DNA of 64,000 bases from Elephas maximus indicus (Eukaryota > Chordata > Mammalia > Proboscidea > Elephantidae), in contig NC_064822.1 of the NCBI RefSeq assembly GCF_024166365.1, positions 148,372,823 through 148,436,822 of the forward strand, in the 5' to 3' direction. Within the stretch, counting starts at the first letter, position 1, and every line of letters begins with the position of its first letter. The notes below the pieces were generated by a model. The model worked only from the letters and a program-made list of their open reading frames with translations. It was not told the DNA's origin and ran no database searches. A program made the translations under genes and the position numbers. Below, one piece after another: positions 12,163 through 24,592 of this stretch.

Positions 12163-12952
12163 GTATGGTACACTACACAGAATACTGACGGAGAAAAGTA
12201 GATGGGGTTTGTATATCCGTAAAAGGGTTAGCATAGGCTTTATTATATCTAATACAGTTCAGAATGAAAATTTTAACCTCCAGAGAACCTTTTCCTTGTT
12301 TTTTAGATTTTTGTTTTACTAAGTTATTTTATTATTATTTTCTTTCAGAGCCATACACTTAAAAATATTTCAGGGTCTATTCCCTTTGGATCTTGTTACA
12401 AATTTTATTAAGTAGTATATCTTCAGTTACTCTACATTTTAATTATTTGGACTCTCTTCCCTTTGCTAACTTTTAAAGATAAAGAAAGCATTGCCTGGCA
12501 TACTATATCTGTGGCTATTGTTTTATGAACCATAACCATAACCTAGCATCAAAAGTGGCCAGTGAAACCTTCAGTTAGACATAAAAATATCTCTATTTTT
12601 CTTTGTTGTCATTTTGGATTTATTTGAAAGTGCTCATTATCTCAAGGATACTTTTAAAATTTTATGACTTAAAACACAGATATAGACACATATATTTTAA
12701 AATTTCTCACTTTTAAGAAATACCTCCTTTTCATAGTAGGCACTCTCTTACCTCATTTCAAAAAGTATATTCTCTTTATTCTAACTATTTTATATGATTT
12801 TTAGAAGAGTATTTTTCCCTTTCATACTTTGTGATGTAAGTAAATATAATGCGTTTCTTTTTGTAACTGAATATTTTTTTCTAACCCTGAATAATGATAT
12901 TCAAAAGTGTATTTGATACACATTAAAGGAACATGTAGAAAGTGTGATGTAA

Positions 12953-13125
12953 CAACCGCTTGCGTAGAGTCTATTCTGACTCATGGCTACCCTGTGCTTG
13001 AGAGAGTTAAGCTGTGCTCCACAGTGTTTTCTATGGTTTTGATGTTTCAGAAATAGATAGCCAGGCCTTACTTCTGAGGTACCTCTGGGTGAACTTGAGC
13101 TGTTGAGCAGGCTATCATTTTATTT
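12953..13125 (-). mobile_element. Degenerate AfroSINE
   Basis: The left end reads as the reversed SINE tail (AGAGTCTATTCTGACTCATGG) and the right part carries the TTCTGAGGTACCTCTGGGTG block seen in the 50.5 kb and 52.9 kb copies. The copy is old, with a poor tRNA-like end near 13125. Confidence 0.6.
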
Positions 13126-13475
13126 CTTATTGCTCAATGATATGCATTGTAAGAGACCACTTTGAAAACATATATGGAACACATATGCTGGAGAAAAATA
13201 ATCCTGTGCTTGATGGTTAATACCTTGATTGTTTTGTGACTAGACCATTTAAGTTCCAACCTTAAGGATATTTATTTCTGTCAACTGTAAATTCATATCC
13301 TGGGAGCGTGAATTCAGTTCTTTGATTTTGTGCTAGCCTCGTGTGTTCTTTTACCTTTTATGGTCCTTGAAAACCTGTCTTGGCAATTTCTCTTTTTGAG
13401 ATAAATTCACCAAATTCATTATGTGTAATGTAATAATATGTATAATGTTATATGTTAAAAAGAGCCCTATGGATC

Positions 13476-13570
13476 AGCTTGTTCAAGCTCTCCATTTTGA
13501 AAATGAGGTAACTAGACCCAGTTGAGTTAAGGAATTGGTCCAAGATCACACAAATAGTTCCTTAGACGGC
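13476..13570 (-). mobile_element. MIR-like SINE fragment
   Basis: The phrases ATTTTGAAAATGAGGTAACT and CCAAGATCACACAAATAG match the reverse complement of the conserved MIR core. It is short and diverged, so the family assignment is weak. Confidence 0.35.
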
Positions 13571-13687
13571 AGTCTATAAAGGGTCATTGCAGCTAAGTCT
13601 TTCCACAGAAGTTTGCTAGGAAAACAGTTATGGGTGCCTATTGAATAAATGCCCCACACCTGCTGTGAGAGTAGAGGGTAATTGAAA

Positions 13688-13855
13688 AAAAGAGGAAGAC
13701 CCTCAACTAGATGAATTGACACAGTGGCTGCAACAGTGGGCTCAAATATAGCAACGATTGTGAGGATGATACAGGATCAGGCAGTGTTTCGTTCTATGTA
13801 CATAGGGTTGTTATGAGTCAGAGCCAACTCGACAGTGCCTAATGACAACAACAAC
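13688..13855 (+). mobile_element. RTE-clade LINE, 3' end fragment
   Basis: The fragment matches the last 170 bases of the 60.0-63.1 kb RTE copy (GGAAGACCCTCAAC, ACAGTGGCTGCAAC, GTGTTTCGTTCT) and ends in the (CAA)n tail after TATGAGTCAGAGCCAACTCG. It is 5' truncated. Confidence 0.85.
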
Positions 13856-13974
13856 CTGCTGTAAGAAGACTTTTATCTCCTTACTTTTACTTCTGGTTAA
13901 TCATCATGGGGCTAATGAAATTCAATTCACTAAATATTTTTAGTGCCCTAGTTTGCTTCTAAACAAAGTAACAT

Positions 13975-14075
13975 GAAAATGTTTCCTCTGTAGGCTATAA
14001 GATCCATGACAGTAGGGACTGCTGTGCCTTCATAGTGCCGGCCATGGTCCCGGGAATATCGGCAGTAGTACCATA
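13975..14075 (+). mobile_element. L2 LINE 3' fragment (probable)
   Basis: The block TAAGATCCATGACAGTAGGG followed by GCCTTCATAG resembles the L2 3' end segment 'gctccatgagggcagggac...'. Diverged and short. Confidence 0.4.
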
Positions 14076-14094
14076 CCCCTTCAGGCTCCCAGCA

Positions 14095-14300
14095 TTGTTC
14101 TAAGCAGGTTACTGTATATTGACTCATTTAATCCTCATAACAACCTTATGAGGTAGGTGTTATTAATTGTTCCCATTTCCCAGATGAGGAGACTGAGGCA
14201 TGGAGAGGTGGTATTTATTCAGTTTCAGTAGTTGTGAAGTTCCAATTTCACCGCAGGCCATCTGGCTCCCACGTGCAAGATCTTAACCCTCACAATACAC
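14095..14300 (-). mobile_element. MIR SINE
   Basis: The reversed MIR core is clear: ACTCATTTAATCCTCATAAC, TTATGAGGTAGGTGTTATTA, CAGATGAGGAGACTGAGGCA, then a diverged tail. MIRs are ancient in mammals, so this predates the afrotherian repeats. Confidence 0.75.
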
Positions 14301-14432
14301 TGTCTCTTCCAGTGAATATTTTTTGAATGATTGATGAATTACTATCAAGAGCATACGGCTGGAGCTGCACTATTCGAGCCTGTAGTTTAGTTCAAAGAAA
14401 CTGGAAATTTACTCACAACCAGTGAAATAACA

Positions 14433-14490
14433 ATGAAAAACCCATTGCCATTGAGTGAATTCTGACTCATAGCGACCCTATAGAAAAATA
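14433..14490 (-). mobile_element. AfroSINE tail fragment
   Basis: AACCCATTGCCATTGAGTGA followed by ATTCTGACTCATAGCGACCC is the reversed 3' tail of the SINE. Only the tail is present. Confidence 0.7.
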
Positions 14491-15799
14491 TAATTGAGAC
14501 TGAATATAATTTACATAATTTTGAGCTACTTGGTAGTTAATGACTTTGCAAATAATACAGCTGTGAATTATGAACCCTTTTCAAACAGACTTTAACTATT
14601 AATCGTGAGTTTACTCTGTAATACTTTATCTTTTTTTTTTTTTTACATCTTTTTCTTTCAATCTTTATTACTTTTCTTTTAAACCCTGTTTCTGTTTTCC
14701 ACTTCTCTGTTCCTTGCTGTTGTCTGCCTTATGTCTGACGACTCTTTCTTTTTCACTATAGCATAAAGCATTTAAAATAGTGCCTGGCGCCCATGAAACT
14801 CTATGTGAGGGATTAATACGTCATACCCCTCTTTTTCCTCTAAGGTTATCTTGCCATTGTGTTATTGTGCCTTAAAGCTTTAGATATTATTGGTTAGCAG
14901 AATGAGGAACTCCGATAGCTAAAGCGGGAAAGAGAAAGGTACAAATTACACATTTGACAGCAGCTTTCACTCTAACAAAGGATAAATTTTAAACTTTTTC
15001 TCACAAATAGAGAATTTTGTACTAATTCTCCCTGTGATTTCTCCATAATTTGTGTGTTGCATATACCACCTCATTATTTACATATGACAGCATGCAAAAC
15101 ATATGTTGAAGTTAGTTTTGACAGTGCTTTGCATTAACAATAATTAAAAGCAATGCTCTAAAAGCCATAGTACATTTCTCCATTGGTAAATCTTTTAAGG
15201 ATTGGTTGCGAAAAGTTCTGAAATCAAGTGTTTCTTCCCACTGCAAATATTGAATAAAGCCACAGGAAAATTCCATTTTAACTTAAAAAAAAAAAATGTG
15301 GCTGACTTGAAAATTTTTTCCTTTGTTTAAAAAGAAAAAAAAAAAATCATGCCAAGATTATGTCTCCCAAGTTTCAGCCTAAAGGAAACTTCTTTTTTAT
15401 CATGAGGCTTTTGAAATTATAAATTTCTGATAGGAAAATAGGAACTGAAATAGGATCCAACAACTTAATTCAATAGGGCATTGAATTTGGTTACTGTTAC
15501 TAATTATAGAAAAAAATTAATTATAAAATAGTTAGAAACTAGAAAATATTGGAGGCAGGACAGAAATAAAGAATTAATAGTTTGGCAGGAGAGCAAAAGC
15601 ATACACAGAAATACATGAAAAGCAGAGATAGTTTAGAAATCCCCTCAAGCCTGCTCAGTGTAGATAATAATCTTACCCAGCATAAATTTATATATTAATA
15701 TATAATATGTTTTTTTATGTATAAATAGTAATGACTATTTAAAAAAAATTCTTCTAAATACCTTGTTTCAACTGGTGTTCATTACACTATAGTAACTAA

Positions 15800-15930
15800 A
15801 CTGTGATGGTAAAATAAAAACTAGCATTTGAGAGATTATTTTAAGCTAGGCACTGTACTTCCTGATTATAGCCATTAACTCATTTAATTCGATCTCAGGC
15901 TTTCTGAGTTAAGGAGTCCAGTGCTCTTTA
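15800..15930 (-). mobile_element. Ancient L2/MIR-like fragment
   Basis: AAGCTAGGCACTGTACTTCC and CATTAACTCATTTAATTCGA resemble the reversed L2/MIR 3' core. It is highly diverged. Confidence 0.35.
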
Positions 15931-16369
15931 TGCAGCGTTTCTCTGAAACCATCACTGAGAAATGAAACAGTTCTATTTTGACTCTAAAACATCACATCAC
16001 TTTATAAAGATTCTTCTTTATCTTTTAATTTATAAAACAATGATATAAAGCATTGAAAAAATCTACTCTCTTCTTAGACTGATTTAAAATACTGTTTTTC
16101 TTAAGCCCAATCATATTCTGTAGCAGAGTAGGAAGTGAGAGTTGTGTTATTTCAATATAAATGATACATTGTGAAGATTTATTATGTCCGTAGTAATATA
16201 CTTTAAAACCCTGAAACATGGTATCTTCTTTTTTGAAGTCTTTTATTTTGGCTTACAGCATCAGTTGTCATCTGGCAACACTACCGTTTAAAAAAAAAAA
16301 AAAAAACCGTTTAGCCAAGTGAAACTATTTAATGTTCTTTAATATGTGATGTTTTTAAACACAATCTAC

Positions 16370-16620
16370 TTGTGCTGAATGTGTTCCCTCTGTCTCAAAT
16401 TCTCTTCTCGTCACCTAAAGCTTATCTCCTTCAGAAACTCTCCTCTGAATCAGTCTGTCCTCAATCAGCACAGCTCTTTCTTGCTTACACCGTGGTGGGT
16501 TGTAGAAAATGTCTGCCTCCCCATTTACATTTACATTATAAAGTAGTATTTAAAAAGGTGATCCAGTTCTCACTCATCTTTGTATCACCACAGCATTAAA
16601 CAAATTACACAAAAGAGATG
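16370..16620 (+). mobile_element. L2 LINE fragment (probable)
   Basis: Pyrimidine-rich sequence with CTCCTTCAGAAACTCTCCTC and CTCATCTTTGTATCACCACA matches the order of L2 3' landmarks. The open frame across it is not a gene. Confidence 0.45.
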
Positions 16621-16844
16621 TGAATAAAAGGAGTGCTTCCTTTAAATATTTATTCAGGAATACATTATAAAACAAAAATTAATCCATTTTCACTAAAACA
16701 GCAAGTTTCTGAATCTGCTATTAACCGACTCTGTGGTCTTAGGCAATTAACGTTTCCTCTTTAGATCTCAATATCCTTCACTCTAAAAGGGACAGACTAG
16801 AAAGATCCTTTTCAGCTTATTTTTTTTTTCCAGAGTTATTTACA

Positions 16845-16935
16845 TTTTACCCAATCAGTATTTGCCAGGAACTGTTAGGCACTAGGGATACATGAGTGAT
16901 CCAAACAGACAAAATTCCCTGCTTTATGATTACAA
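16845..16935 (-). mobile_element. L2 LINE 3' end fragment
   Basis: CAGGAACTGTTAGGCACTAG, GGATACATGAGTGATCCAAA, CAGACAAAATTCCCTGC follow the reversed L2 3' end pattern. Confidence 0.5.
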
Positions 16936-16977
16936 ATATTGATGTTATGTTTTAGTTGCTGTCTAGTGGATTCCGAT

Positions 16978-17010
16978 ATCTGTTGCCGTTGAGTCGGTTC
17001 TGTCTCACTG
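16978..17010 (-). mobile_element. Possible short AfroSINE/RTE tail remnant
   Basis: GTTGCCGTTGAGTCGGTTCT matches the shared SINE/RTE tail, but nothing else of either element is visible nearby. Confidence 0.35.
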
Positions 17011-17264
17011 AATTCCCCAAATGCTTCTTGGTACAAACTAGACCCCCCAAACCAGACTCCTAAATAATTTTTACTCAAGCTTAATAAGCAAGCAGGGATC
17101 TAGTGACATTAGATACTAACTTGTAGCGAAACTAAAGCATTTTAAAAACAATTATTTTAGTGAATAAAATATTTTATAGTAAGGTATAAACATCTCCTGG
17201 ATGATTACATCCAGCCTTCATTCTTACAAGAAACATTATCTTCAGGCCACTAGGTTTGGCTTAA

Positions 17265-17476
17265 GGAGCCCTGGTGGCGGAGTGGCTAAGCACTTGGCTG
17301 CTAGCCGAAAGGTCAGTGGTTTGAACCCACCAGCTGCCCTGTGGGAGAAAGATACAGCAGTCTGCTTCTGTAAAGATTATAGCCTTGGAAACCCAACGGG
17401 AAAGTTCTACTCTGTAATATAGGGTCACTTGGAGTTGGAATCGGCTCAGTGGAAATGAGTTTTTTGGTTTGGTTTT
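17265..17476 (+). mobile_element. AfroSINE, long subtype
   Basis: The copy has a tRNA-like head (GGAGCCCTGGTGGCGGAGTG, GGTTTGAACCCACCAGC as B box), a middle block GAGAAAGATACAGCAGTCTG, and the tail GAGTTGGAATCGGCTCAGTG followed by a T-rich end. It is nearly full length. Confidence 0.9.
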
Positions 17477-17510
17477 AAGTTTGATCTATATTACTATCAT
17501 TTTTACCATT

Positions 17511-17650
17511 TCCTAGCTGAATAACTTTCATTAAGTCCCTTGACTTCTTTGATCCCCAGATTCTCTAGTTATAAAATGGAGGTGTTTTTGTTGGGGTGTT
17601 GATATGAGTGAGTATGATGAATTTTTTTTGTTATTGCGAGGATGAAATTG
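17511..17650 (+). mobile_element. MIR SINE
   Basis: TTTCCTAGCTGAATAACTTT, CTTGACTTCTTTGATCCCCA and TAGTTATAAAATGGAGG follow the MIR core in forward order. Confidence 0.55.
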
Positions 17651-17744
17651 ATTTTCAAATGGTAAAGCACTGTGTTTACAATCTATGGAGTTGAATCTTG
17701 GGGTTTGAGGAGCACCAGAGAGTCATGAAATGGCTATGTTCTTC

Positions 17745-17965
17745 ATGGTCAGGGAGTTGTGGATTCAAATTCTGATTCTGACACTTAATAGCTTTCGGAC
17801 CTTTGGCAAATGAACTACCTTCTAAGAACATTTCTCCTTACTTGTAAAATGGAGATAACAGTTCATATGATATTTGTGAGGATTAAATAAAATAATATAT
17901 GCAAAGCACTTAGGCCATTAAAAAAAAAGGCCATTACCCAGTACATAATGAGTGCTGAATAAATA
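17745..17965 (+). mobile_element. MIR SINE
   Basis: The block runs from GATTCAAATTCTGATTCTGA through ACTTGTAAAATGGAGATAAC to TTTGTGAGGATTAAATAAAA and GCAAAGCACTTAG, a nearly complete MIR 3' two thirds. Confidence 0.7.
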
Positions 17966-18467
17966 GTAACAATTTTTTCATAGCCATTAGTCATTATTAA
18001 TTTTGTTCTATAGTAGAGAGATAGCTAAATGGTTTGAGTAGTGTTTTGTGTTGTAGCATTTAAGCTAATCCAATCTGAGTAGATTTACTATTTAAGGATA
18101 TGTCTTATAACTAGGGAAAAATCAAATTCAGTTAAATATACTTTCCTCTTTAAATTAGGACTGCCAAATATGGCAACTTTAGGAAAGTTTGAGTGTATTT
18201 AAAACCCCTGGAATTATTTTCTCATGAAGAAAAGATTATCATTAAAATTTTCAAAAACAGTGCTGAAGTTTTTTCCCATCAAAATTTTGAATGAGTTTTT
18301 ACTTAGTATCCAGTGAGAATCATAACTGAATTTTTGTTTACCAAATATACAAAATGACACAAAGTATCTTATTTTCTGTTGCTTTGTTGATGATTTTATA
18401 AGTATATGCTCCTTGGAATTTGAACATACCAAGAATTGGGTTCAAGTTAAAAGTAACTTATCATCAG

Positions 18468-18641
18468 TGAAACCCTGGTGGCATAGTGGTTGTGTGCTAC
18501 GGCAGCTAACCGAGAGGTTGGCAGTTCAGATCCACCAGGCGCTCCTTGGAAACTCTACGGGGCGGTTCTACTCTGTCCTGTAGGGTTGCTTTGAGTTGGA
18601 ATTGACGTGACAGCAGTGGGTTAGGTATTTTTTTTGGTTTG
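18468..18641 (+). mobile_element. AfroSINE, short subtype
   Basis: The tRNA-like head (AAACCCTGGTGGCATAGTGG) passes directly to CGCTCCTTGGAAACTCTACG and the TAGGGTTGCTTTGAGTTGGA tail, without the GAGAAAGAT block. Ends in a T-rich/GGTTTGG segment. Confidence 0.9.
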
Positions 18642-18940
18642 GAACAATGAAAAACACAGATTAGAGTTGTGTAACAGTTTTTGTTTAGCAAATTCTATTC
18701 TAAACATTGTAATCATACAAGTTTTTAAATGATTTTTAAAAATGTCTATAATACAGTGATTATCGAATATATTGTTCATCATGCCCTTCTTTCCATCACC
18801 AGTTTCTGTACCAGTCTTAAAGTTTACCTTTATTTAAGCTAATAAGGAATATGGAATCCTTGTTTCCTTCAACCACCATGATTTGGCAATTTAAAGGCAT
18901 CTGGAGCAGTTTTTACCTTTGGAGAAATTACCACATTTTT

Positions 18941-19124
18941 TAGAAGCCCTGGTGGCACAGTGGTTAAAAGTGATGGAATGCTAACCGGAAAGATCAGTGG
19001 TTCAAAAGTGCCAGAGGCTCTGCGGGAGAAAGATGTCATGATCTGCTTCCGTAGGGATTTACAGCCTTCGAAACCCTATTGGGTCTCTATGAGTTGGTAT
19101 TGACTCAGTGGCAGTGGGTTTTGT
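18941..19124 (+). mobile_element. AfroSINE, long subtype, with target-site duplication
   Basis: Head GAAGCCCTGGTGGCACAGTG, middle GGGAGAAAGATGTCATGATC, tail TATGAGTTGGTATTGACTCA. The 9-base repeat CACATTTTT flanks it at 18932-18940 and 19125-19133. Confidence 0.9.
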
Positions 19125-21289
19125 CACATTTTTGTCTCTTATTTCTATTTTTTACAAGTATTTGAAGCACACAAATTAACATCTTTAAAAAATGTTAATA
19201 CTATAGATGTACTTGATGCATTGTGTAATGAATGTTACCATGTCTGTAAAACAACCAGTGGAATGGTCATACAGTAAAATTTCTGTTATGATTTATAGCT
19301 GGACAAAAATGTCACCATAGTTAGGTCAACAAGTCATATTGATGTTGTACAGTTTCTCACTGATTATAAAACACAAATATTTAAAGCCATGGGAAAAATA
19401 TAGTGAGATGGGCTAATATTACTCAAATAAATATACTTATGTTTTTATAATTGTTAAAGCTGCTGATTTAATTAAATATATAAAGTATATACAAAGTTTA
19501 TATAAATAGGTATAATGCATATTTAATATGAATGTGTGCATATATATATAACATTTATATATGTTTGTCATATTGGCTAAATCTGATGTTTCTATGTCTT
19601 TTAAGTCATAGAGTATTAGATATATAAAACTTTACATAAACTTACAGTTGATCTTAAAATTGCAAAAATAAAATTCCAACTGTGTAGTTAGTAGAAATAG
19701 AAGATGAATATGGTGATGGCTATACTCAGGAGTTTATATATGACTACAAGAGGGAATCTCTAAGATTAAAAATACTCTGTGCAAATTATTTACCTATTTG
19801 AGTGATGTTATTTATACCCAAAGAAAACTTAATTCATATTTTCATCTTAGTTTCTTACTATTGTGAATTTTGCCTTAATAGGGCATTGTGCTGTTAATAT
19901 GAATCAGGTCCTGGTGAATCAGCTATAGCTATCATGCATGTACTGAAATGCAAGGATATAGTGTGCAGATGATTGGAAAATACTCAATATCATCATTGTT
20001 GCTTGATAATAATAAAATAGGAACTGCTAGATGTTGTTGTTTTATTCCCCCCTTAAATAAGTTGATTTGGAAAGTTTTATTTAGAGACATAAATGGTGAG
20101 ATTTCTTGTAAATCTTCTTTTTAATGATTGTAATTACTGTAAAATTGAAGAATGTATTCAACAAAGAAAAATTTTAAAAAATGCCCTTTGGCTTAGAGCA
20201 TTTTCAAATCTTATTTGAATAATACAAAATTTAAGCACATTTATCTGATGTCATGATGATATTAACATTTTTATGAGACTTGGGGCTTTTAATTTTTGCA
20301 CGAACAAAAGATATACCCTCTTATTTTTCCATAAAGCAGTTTTTTTCCTCAGATTATCTGTCTCATACAACTGTTACATCTAGTAGTGATTTTCTTCTTT
20401 AATGGAGAAGGCATTCTTCCTTGTTCCAAATGCCTGTACACATTTCTAAGATGAAATTTTATTAAAAATCAAGGAAGCAGTAATTAATAGATGTTCCTTT
20501 TCTGACGAATAAATAATTTCTTTTCACTTCAGTTTTATAATATGTATAAGAAAAATATACCTTTGAAGTTTTCGAAATGTAAAGTGATTCTTATAAATCT
20601 TAATATTTTGTGTATCATATTCAATTTTTTTAGGTGAAAATTAGGTACAATAAATGAGGACTGATAAAAAATATATTTCTTATTTCAATCTCAGATTGCT
20701 CTTTTTATTGCTTAATTCAAGTCGTTTTTTTCCCGGGTGGATCAGTGTGTCTTACTCACTGATAGCAGATTCACTATTTAAACAATTTTACTCTTTTTGA
20801 CTGCCCATAACTTACTGATATAGTAATGTGAAAAATTAATGGGACCTTAAAAAAATAAAGTTGGTCAGCAGCTAAAAATATCTGTAATTTAGCATATGAT
20901 TCTTATTAATATTTTATCACCCTAAATTTTAAACGAAGGGATATGCTAGTAAAGTATGTAATGGGTCTCTTTAAAACATTGAACTGCTTTTGAAGAAAAT
21001 GATGTTTGCATTTTTTAAAAAGAGATCCTATAAAAAATTCTGGTAAATTAAATTATGTAGTGATAATGTGCTAATAAATCTGTATAGTTAAGTATTGAAT
21101 AATATACAGAGTAGTCAGTGAATGTCAACATTTTGTCAAAGATGAAAAACCAAAGTAAACTTGGATTTTAATGCGGAAAAACTATTACTGTAACATCATC
21201 ACAAGTACCTCTTTGTGAAACCCTGATCTCTGTCTTAAAGCAAGCGTTAACTGCTGCAAGGAAGTGTGTGGGCATGTGATGTGAGTGGG

Positions 21290-21365
21290 GTGTGTGTGTG
21301 TGTGTGTGTTAAAAGTGTGTATATGTGTGTGATGAATGTATGTGTGTATATGGTATGGGTGTGTA
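21290..21365. repeat. (TG)n microsatellite, impure
   Basis: A pure TG run of about 10 units at 21290-21309 is followed by interrupted TG/TATG repeats. Located in intron 3. Confidence 0.85.
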
Positions 21366-21916
21366 TTTGGATGTTGATGGTGGGAGGTAGGAGCAATCTG
21401 TATATAGAAGAATAGGGTTAAATAAACTGATTTCAGTAGAAAAGCATAATTTAATTAGTTAGGTTTGGAGGTGCTGTACAACTAAGGGAAGGGGCCTACT
21501 TATGTAATTTCATGTTGTTCAGTGTTTCTATTGAATTCAGATTAAATTTCCTAGGCCGTTGTCTCCTAAATACATTATCAGTAGGACCACAGAATATGTA
21601 ATACTATTGTGAAACTATTTTTTTTTTCCACACAAAACTACTTTTGCAGTTAAGTCGAAGACTGAGAAATTTATTTTTCTTTTAAAAGCTTTCTTTAAAA
21701 ATATTAAAAATTACAATAATCAAATCAGCAAATACATTAGAAATACACACCAGGTTTAACATACTAAAATTTTCTTTGTAGTTTTGGTTACAAAGAATAT
21801 ATTTATATCAAGTTTATAACATAAATGAGATAATTTCACATCCATGGTTTACCATATTACTTTAATTCACAACAAATATATTTCCACAGTAAAGAGGACT
21901 TAATATATACATAAAT

Positions 21917-21968
21917 GTTGTTGTTGTTAGCAGTCCTTAAGTCGGCCCCTGACTTGTGGGGACCCTAA
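21917..21968 (-). mobile_element. Tail-like remnant of an AfroSINE/RTE-related repeat
   Basis: GTTGTTGTTAGCAGTCCTTA AGTCGG and the following GACTTGTGGGGACCC resemble the reversed (CAA)n-tailed 3' end shared by RTE and AfroSINE, but the core differs, so it may be a related family. Confidence 0.4.
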
Positions 21969-23321
21969 ATCTATTGCTTTTAATTCCTTGGAAGAAAAAT
22001 TAATGTTAAATGAACTTAGTTTCAGTTTGGAAAGAATCAGAAAGAAAGTAACTTTACTCCAGAATTCCAAAGTCATAGAATAATTGTTAACTTTTTATTT
22101 GGTTAGGAAAACATTAAGGGGCAAATGTTCAAAGTAGAGTGTAGTAAGTTAGCTGAACTTCCATTTGTGTTAATGGGAGGCAGTTGGTAGCTGGGTATGC
22201 TTTGAACATACCCCTAGAACTTTTAAAAAATGTTCCGAAGCACATTAAAACATCATGCTAATGCGCTTTAGGTTCTCCACTTCTTTTAAACACAGCAAAG
22301 AAGGAAAAATGTAAAGGCAGGCAATTTTTTTTTTTATTTAACACAGGAAAGAAGGATGTGGACATTATATAATAATGTTGTTCCTGGTTAGGAAGTCCTT
22401 GAATATTATTACTGTGTTAGAAGCCTACAAAAATACCCAAGATATCATTTGGTGCTGGGCACTGTGATTGTAGGGGTCTGGGAAATAGTCCAAAAAAGAA
22501 GACTAGTTATCCTACTTAGGAAAAAAAAAAAAAATGCATTCTTTCATTCCAGAATTTAACAGCAAATATAATGCTTCTTTTAATAAGCCAGAGAGAGAAA
22601 TGTTGCCTAGCTTCCCTGTTGACAAATAGGTAGTATGCAGCTTTAGACAATATAATTTGTAGATGCCAAGCACAAAGGTTTAAAATCAATACCTAGATAA
22701 AAGCAGAATTGGTGGAGGTGTGGAGGTGCAATAGAATGAGCTCACCTAGATAGTAGTAGACTTAGCCAACCAGACACTCAAACAACTTGGTCGTTTAATC
22801 GATTATTGCCTTCAAGTGTTAACAGAAGTAGATGATTCAGAACAAAGATGGTACCTGACAGGGTTTCCCTATAGTGATCAGACCACATGTCGATTATATT
22901 TTACTGTAGATACAGTATATTGATAAGGGTGAAGGGTATTGACAGTGTCAGTATATTTAGAGGAGCATGACCAGATTGGTCCAGAGTCTGGAACACATGT
23001 CGTATGTGGAATGCTTAAAAGGACTGGAGATACTTAGCTGGAGATGAGAGAGAGACTTGGGGATGGTGTAATGATTGCCTAAGATCATTTGAAAATTTTC
23101 ACGTGTAAGAGGGATTAAACTTTTTCTGTGTCATTTTAAGGAACATAAATAGAAGCATACTAGTACAGAAAGATCATAGTTCACTTTTACTGAGCTCCCC
23201 AAGAGGAAATAGACTGTCAAGCAGGTGAGTTTCTTATGAGAGGAAGTAAGCATCTCTTAGGGGTACAATTGAAGGTGTACGAGGGACTTTCTCATTTGTA
23301 AAGAAATTAGGTTTCAGTACT

Positions 23322-23381
23322 CAAAACCAAACCAAGCCCACTGCCGTCGGGTCGATTCTGACTCATAGCGACCCTATAGTA
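23322..23381 (-). mobile_element. AfroSINE tail fragment
   Basis: AACCAAACCAAGCCCACTGC followed by GTCGATTCTGACTCATAGCG is the reversed 3' end of the SINE; it breaks off after CCCTATAG. Confidence 0.8.
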
Positions 23382-23734
23382 ATTGTTAATTCTAGTTGCT
23401 TTTCAAAATTGCATATGTATTTTATTATTACTGATATCATTATTTTAATATTTTAAGACAGATGCACTGAGTCATACCCCATGCTTAATTAGAATCTCCA
23501 AGGAGAAACACCTATGACGGAGAATAAGTATTTAATAGAAAAAAAAAAACAAAAAAAAACTACCTAGGTAAATACAGTTAGCAAGGTATAGGAATGTAAT
23601 TTTCATGCTTTCTATTAAGATTATATGGTATGGTGACTCTAGAGTTCAAATCACAAAATAGAATCTAGAGATATTATTCTAAGTTGACCATAAATTTTTG
23701 GCTGCACCTAAAGATGGATCAGTCCAAATTTCAC

Positions 23735-23840
23735 AGAGATTTTTCAGTCATTTAATAAACTGTATTAAGGGTTTATCATGTAGTATATTGGGCTGAAGAT
23801 AAGGAAACAGTCGTGAACAATAATCATGGATTATAAAAAG
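23735..23840 (-). mobile_element. L2 LINE 3' end fragment (probable)
   Basis: TCATTTAATAAACTGTATTA, ATGTAGTATATTGGGCTGAA and AACAGTCGTGAACAATAATC follow the reversed L2 end with high divergence. Confidence 0.4.
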
Positions 23841-23978
23841 TGAAGCCTATGAACCCCCACAAAGTTAGGATTATGAACAATAAGATATTTTGACTCATAA
23901 AACTGGGTTTTATGTTGTTATAGCCCTTGTTAAGGTTTCCTGGATTCAGATTTAACTAACCCTCCTCATTGGAGTTAC

Positions 23979-24186
23979 AAGGAGCCCTGGTGGTGCAGTG
24001 GTTAAGTGATTGCCTGCTACCTGAAAGGTCAGCGGTTCAAACCCACTAGCTGGTCTGCAGTAGAAAGATAGTATGCTTCCATAAAGATTATGGCCTTGGA
24101 AGCCCTCTGGCGCAGTTCTTCTCGTCCTAGAGGGTCACTATGAGCTGGAATCAACTCGACAGCAATGGATTTGCTTTGTTTTTGGT
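23979..24186 (+). mobile_element. AfroSINE, long subtype, with target-site duplication
   Basis: Full order of head, GTAGAAAGATAGTATGCTTC block and GAGCTGGAATCAACTCGACA tail. The 11-base repeat ATTGGAGTTAC flanks it at 23968-23978 and 24187-24197. Confidence 0.92.
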
Positions 24187-24540
24187 ATTGGAGTTACGCA
24201 ATCTTGGGTAAAGTTTTTAAACTCTCTGTTGTATAGTTTTGCCTTCTATAAAATGGGGATAGTAAAAGCACACACCGTTTAGTGTACTGAAATTAGTAAG
24301 TATATTAGTAATACATTTAATACAATGCCTGATGGTGGTAATTAACCAGTAACAGTTATCTATCGTGAACATGATCTTGATCATCATCAGAACCATAAAC
24401 ATCCAGAGGGGGTACTTCAGAGGATGTAAAACTGCAATTCACTGGGGATTTTTTTTTTTTTTAATGGTTTGCACCTAAACTTTTGACATAGAAAACCAGC
24501 TATGTCCCTAAAGTCCAATAAAGACATGCCAGAATGTTAA

Positions 24541-24592
24541 AAACGGAAGAAGAAAAAAAGAAGGGAGAAAGAGGGAGAGGGGAATAGAGACA
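24541..24592. repeat. Polypurine tract
   Basis: The + strand is almost entirely A and G from AAACGGAAGAAGAAAAAAAG to AGGGGAATAGAGA, a strand-asymmetric run in intron 3. Confidence 0.7.

Noticed and set aside
17265-17340. tRNA-like sequences at the head of AfroSINEs
   Set aside because: A and B box-like motifs are present, but the downstream SINE body and tail show these are SINE heads, not tRNA genes.
17201-17422. 73-residue open frame across the 17.3 kb SINE
   Set aside because: It is a chance frame through a SINE; similar frames occur in other copies.
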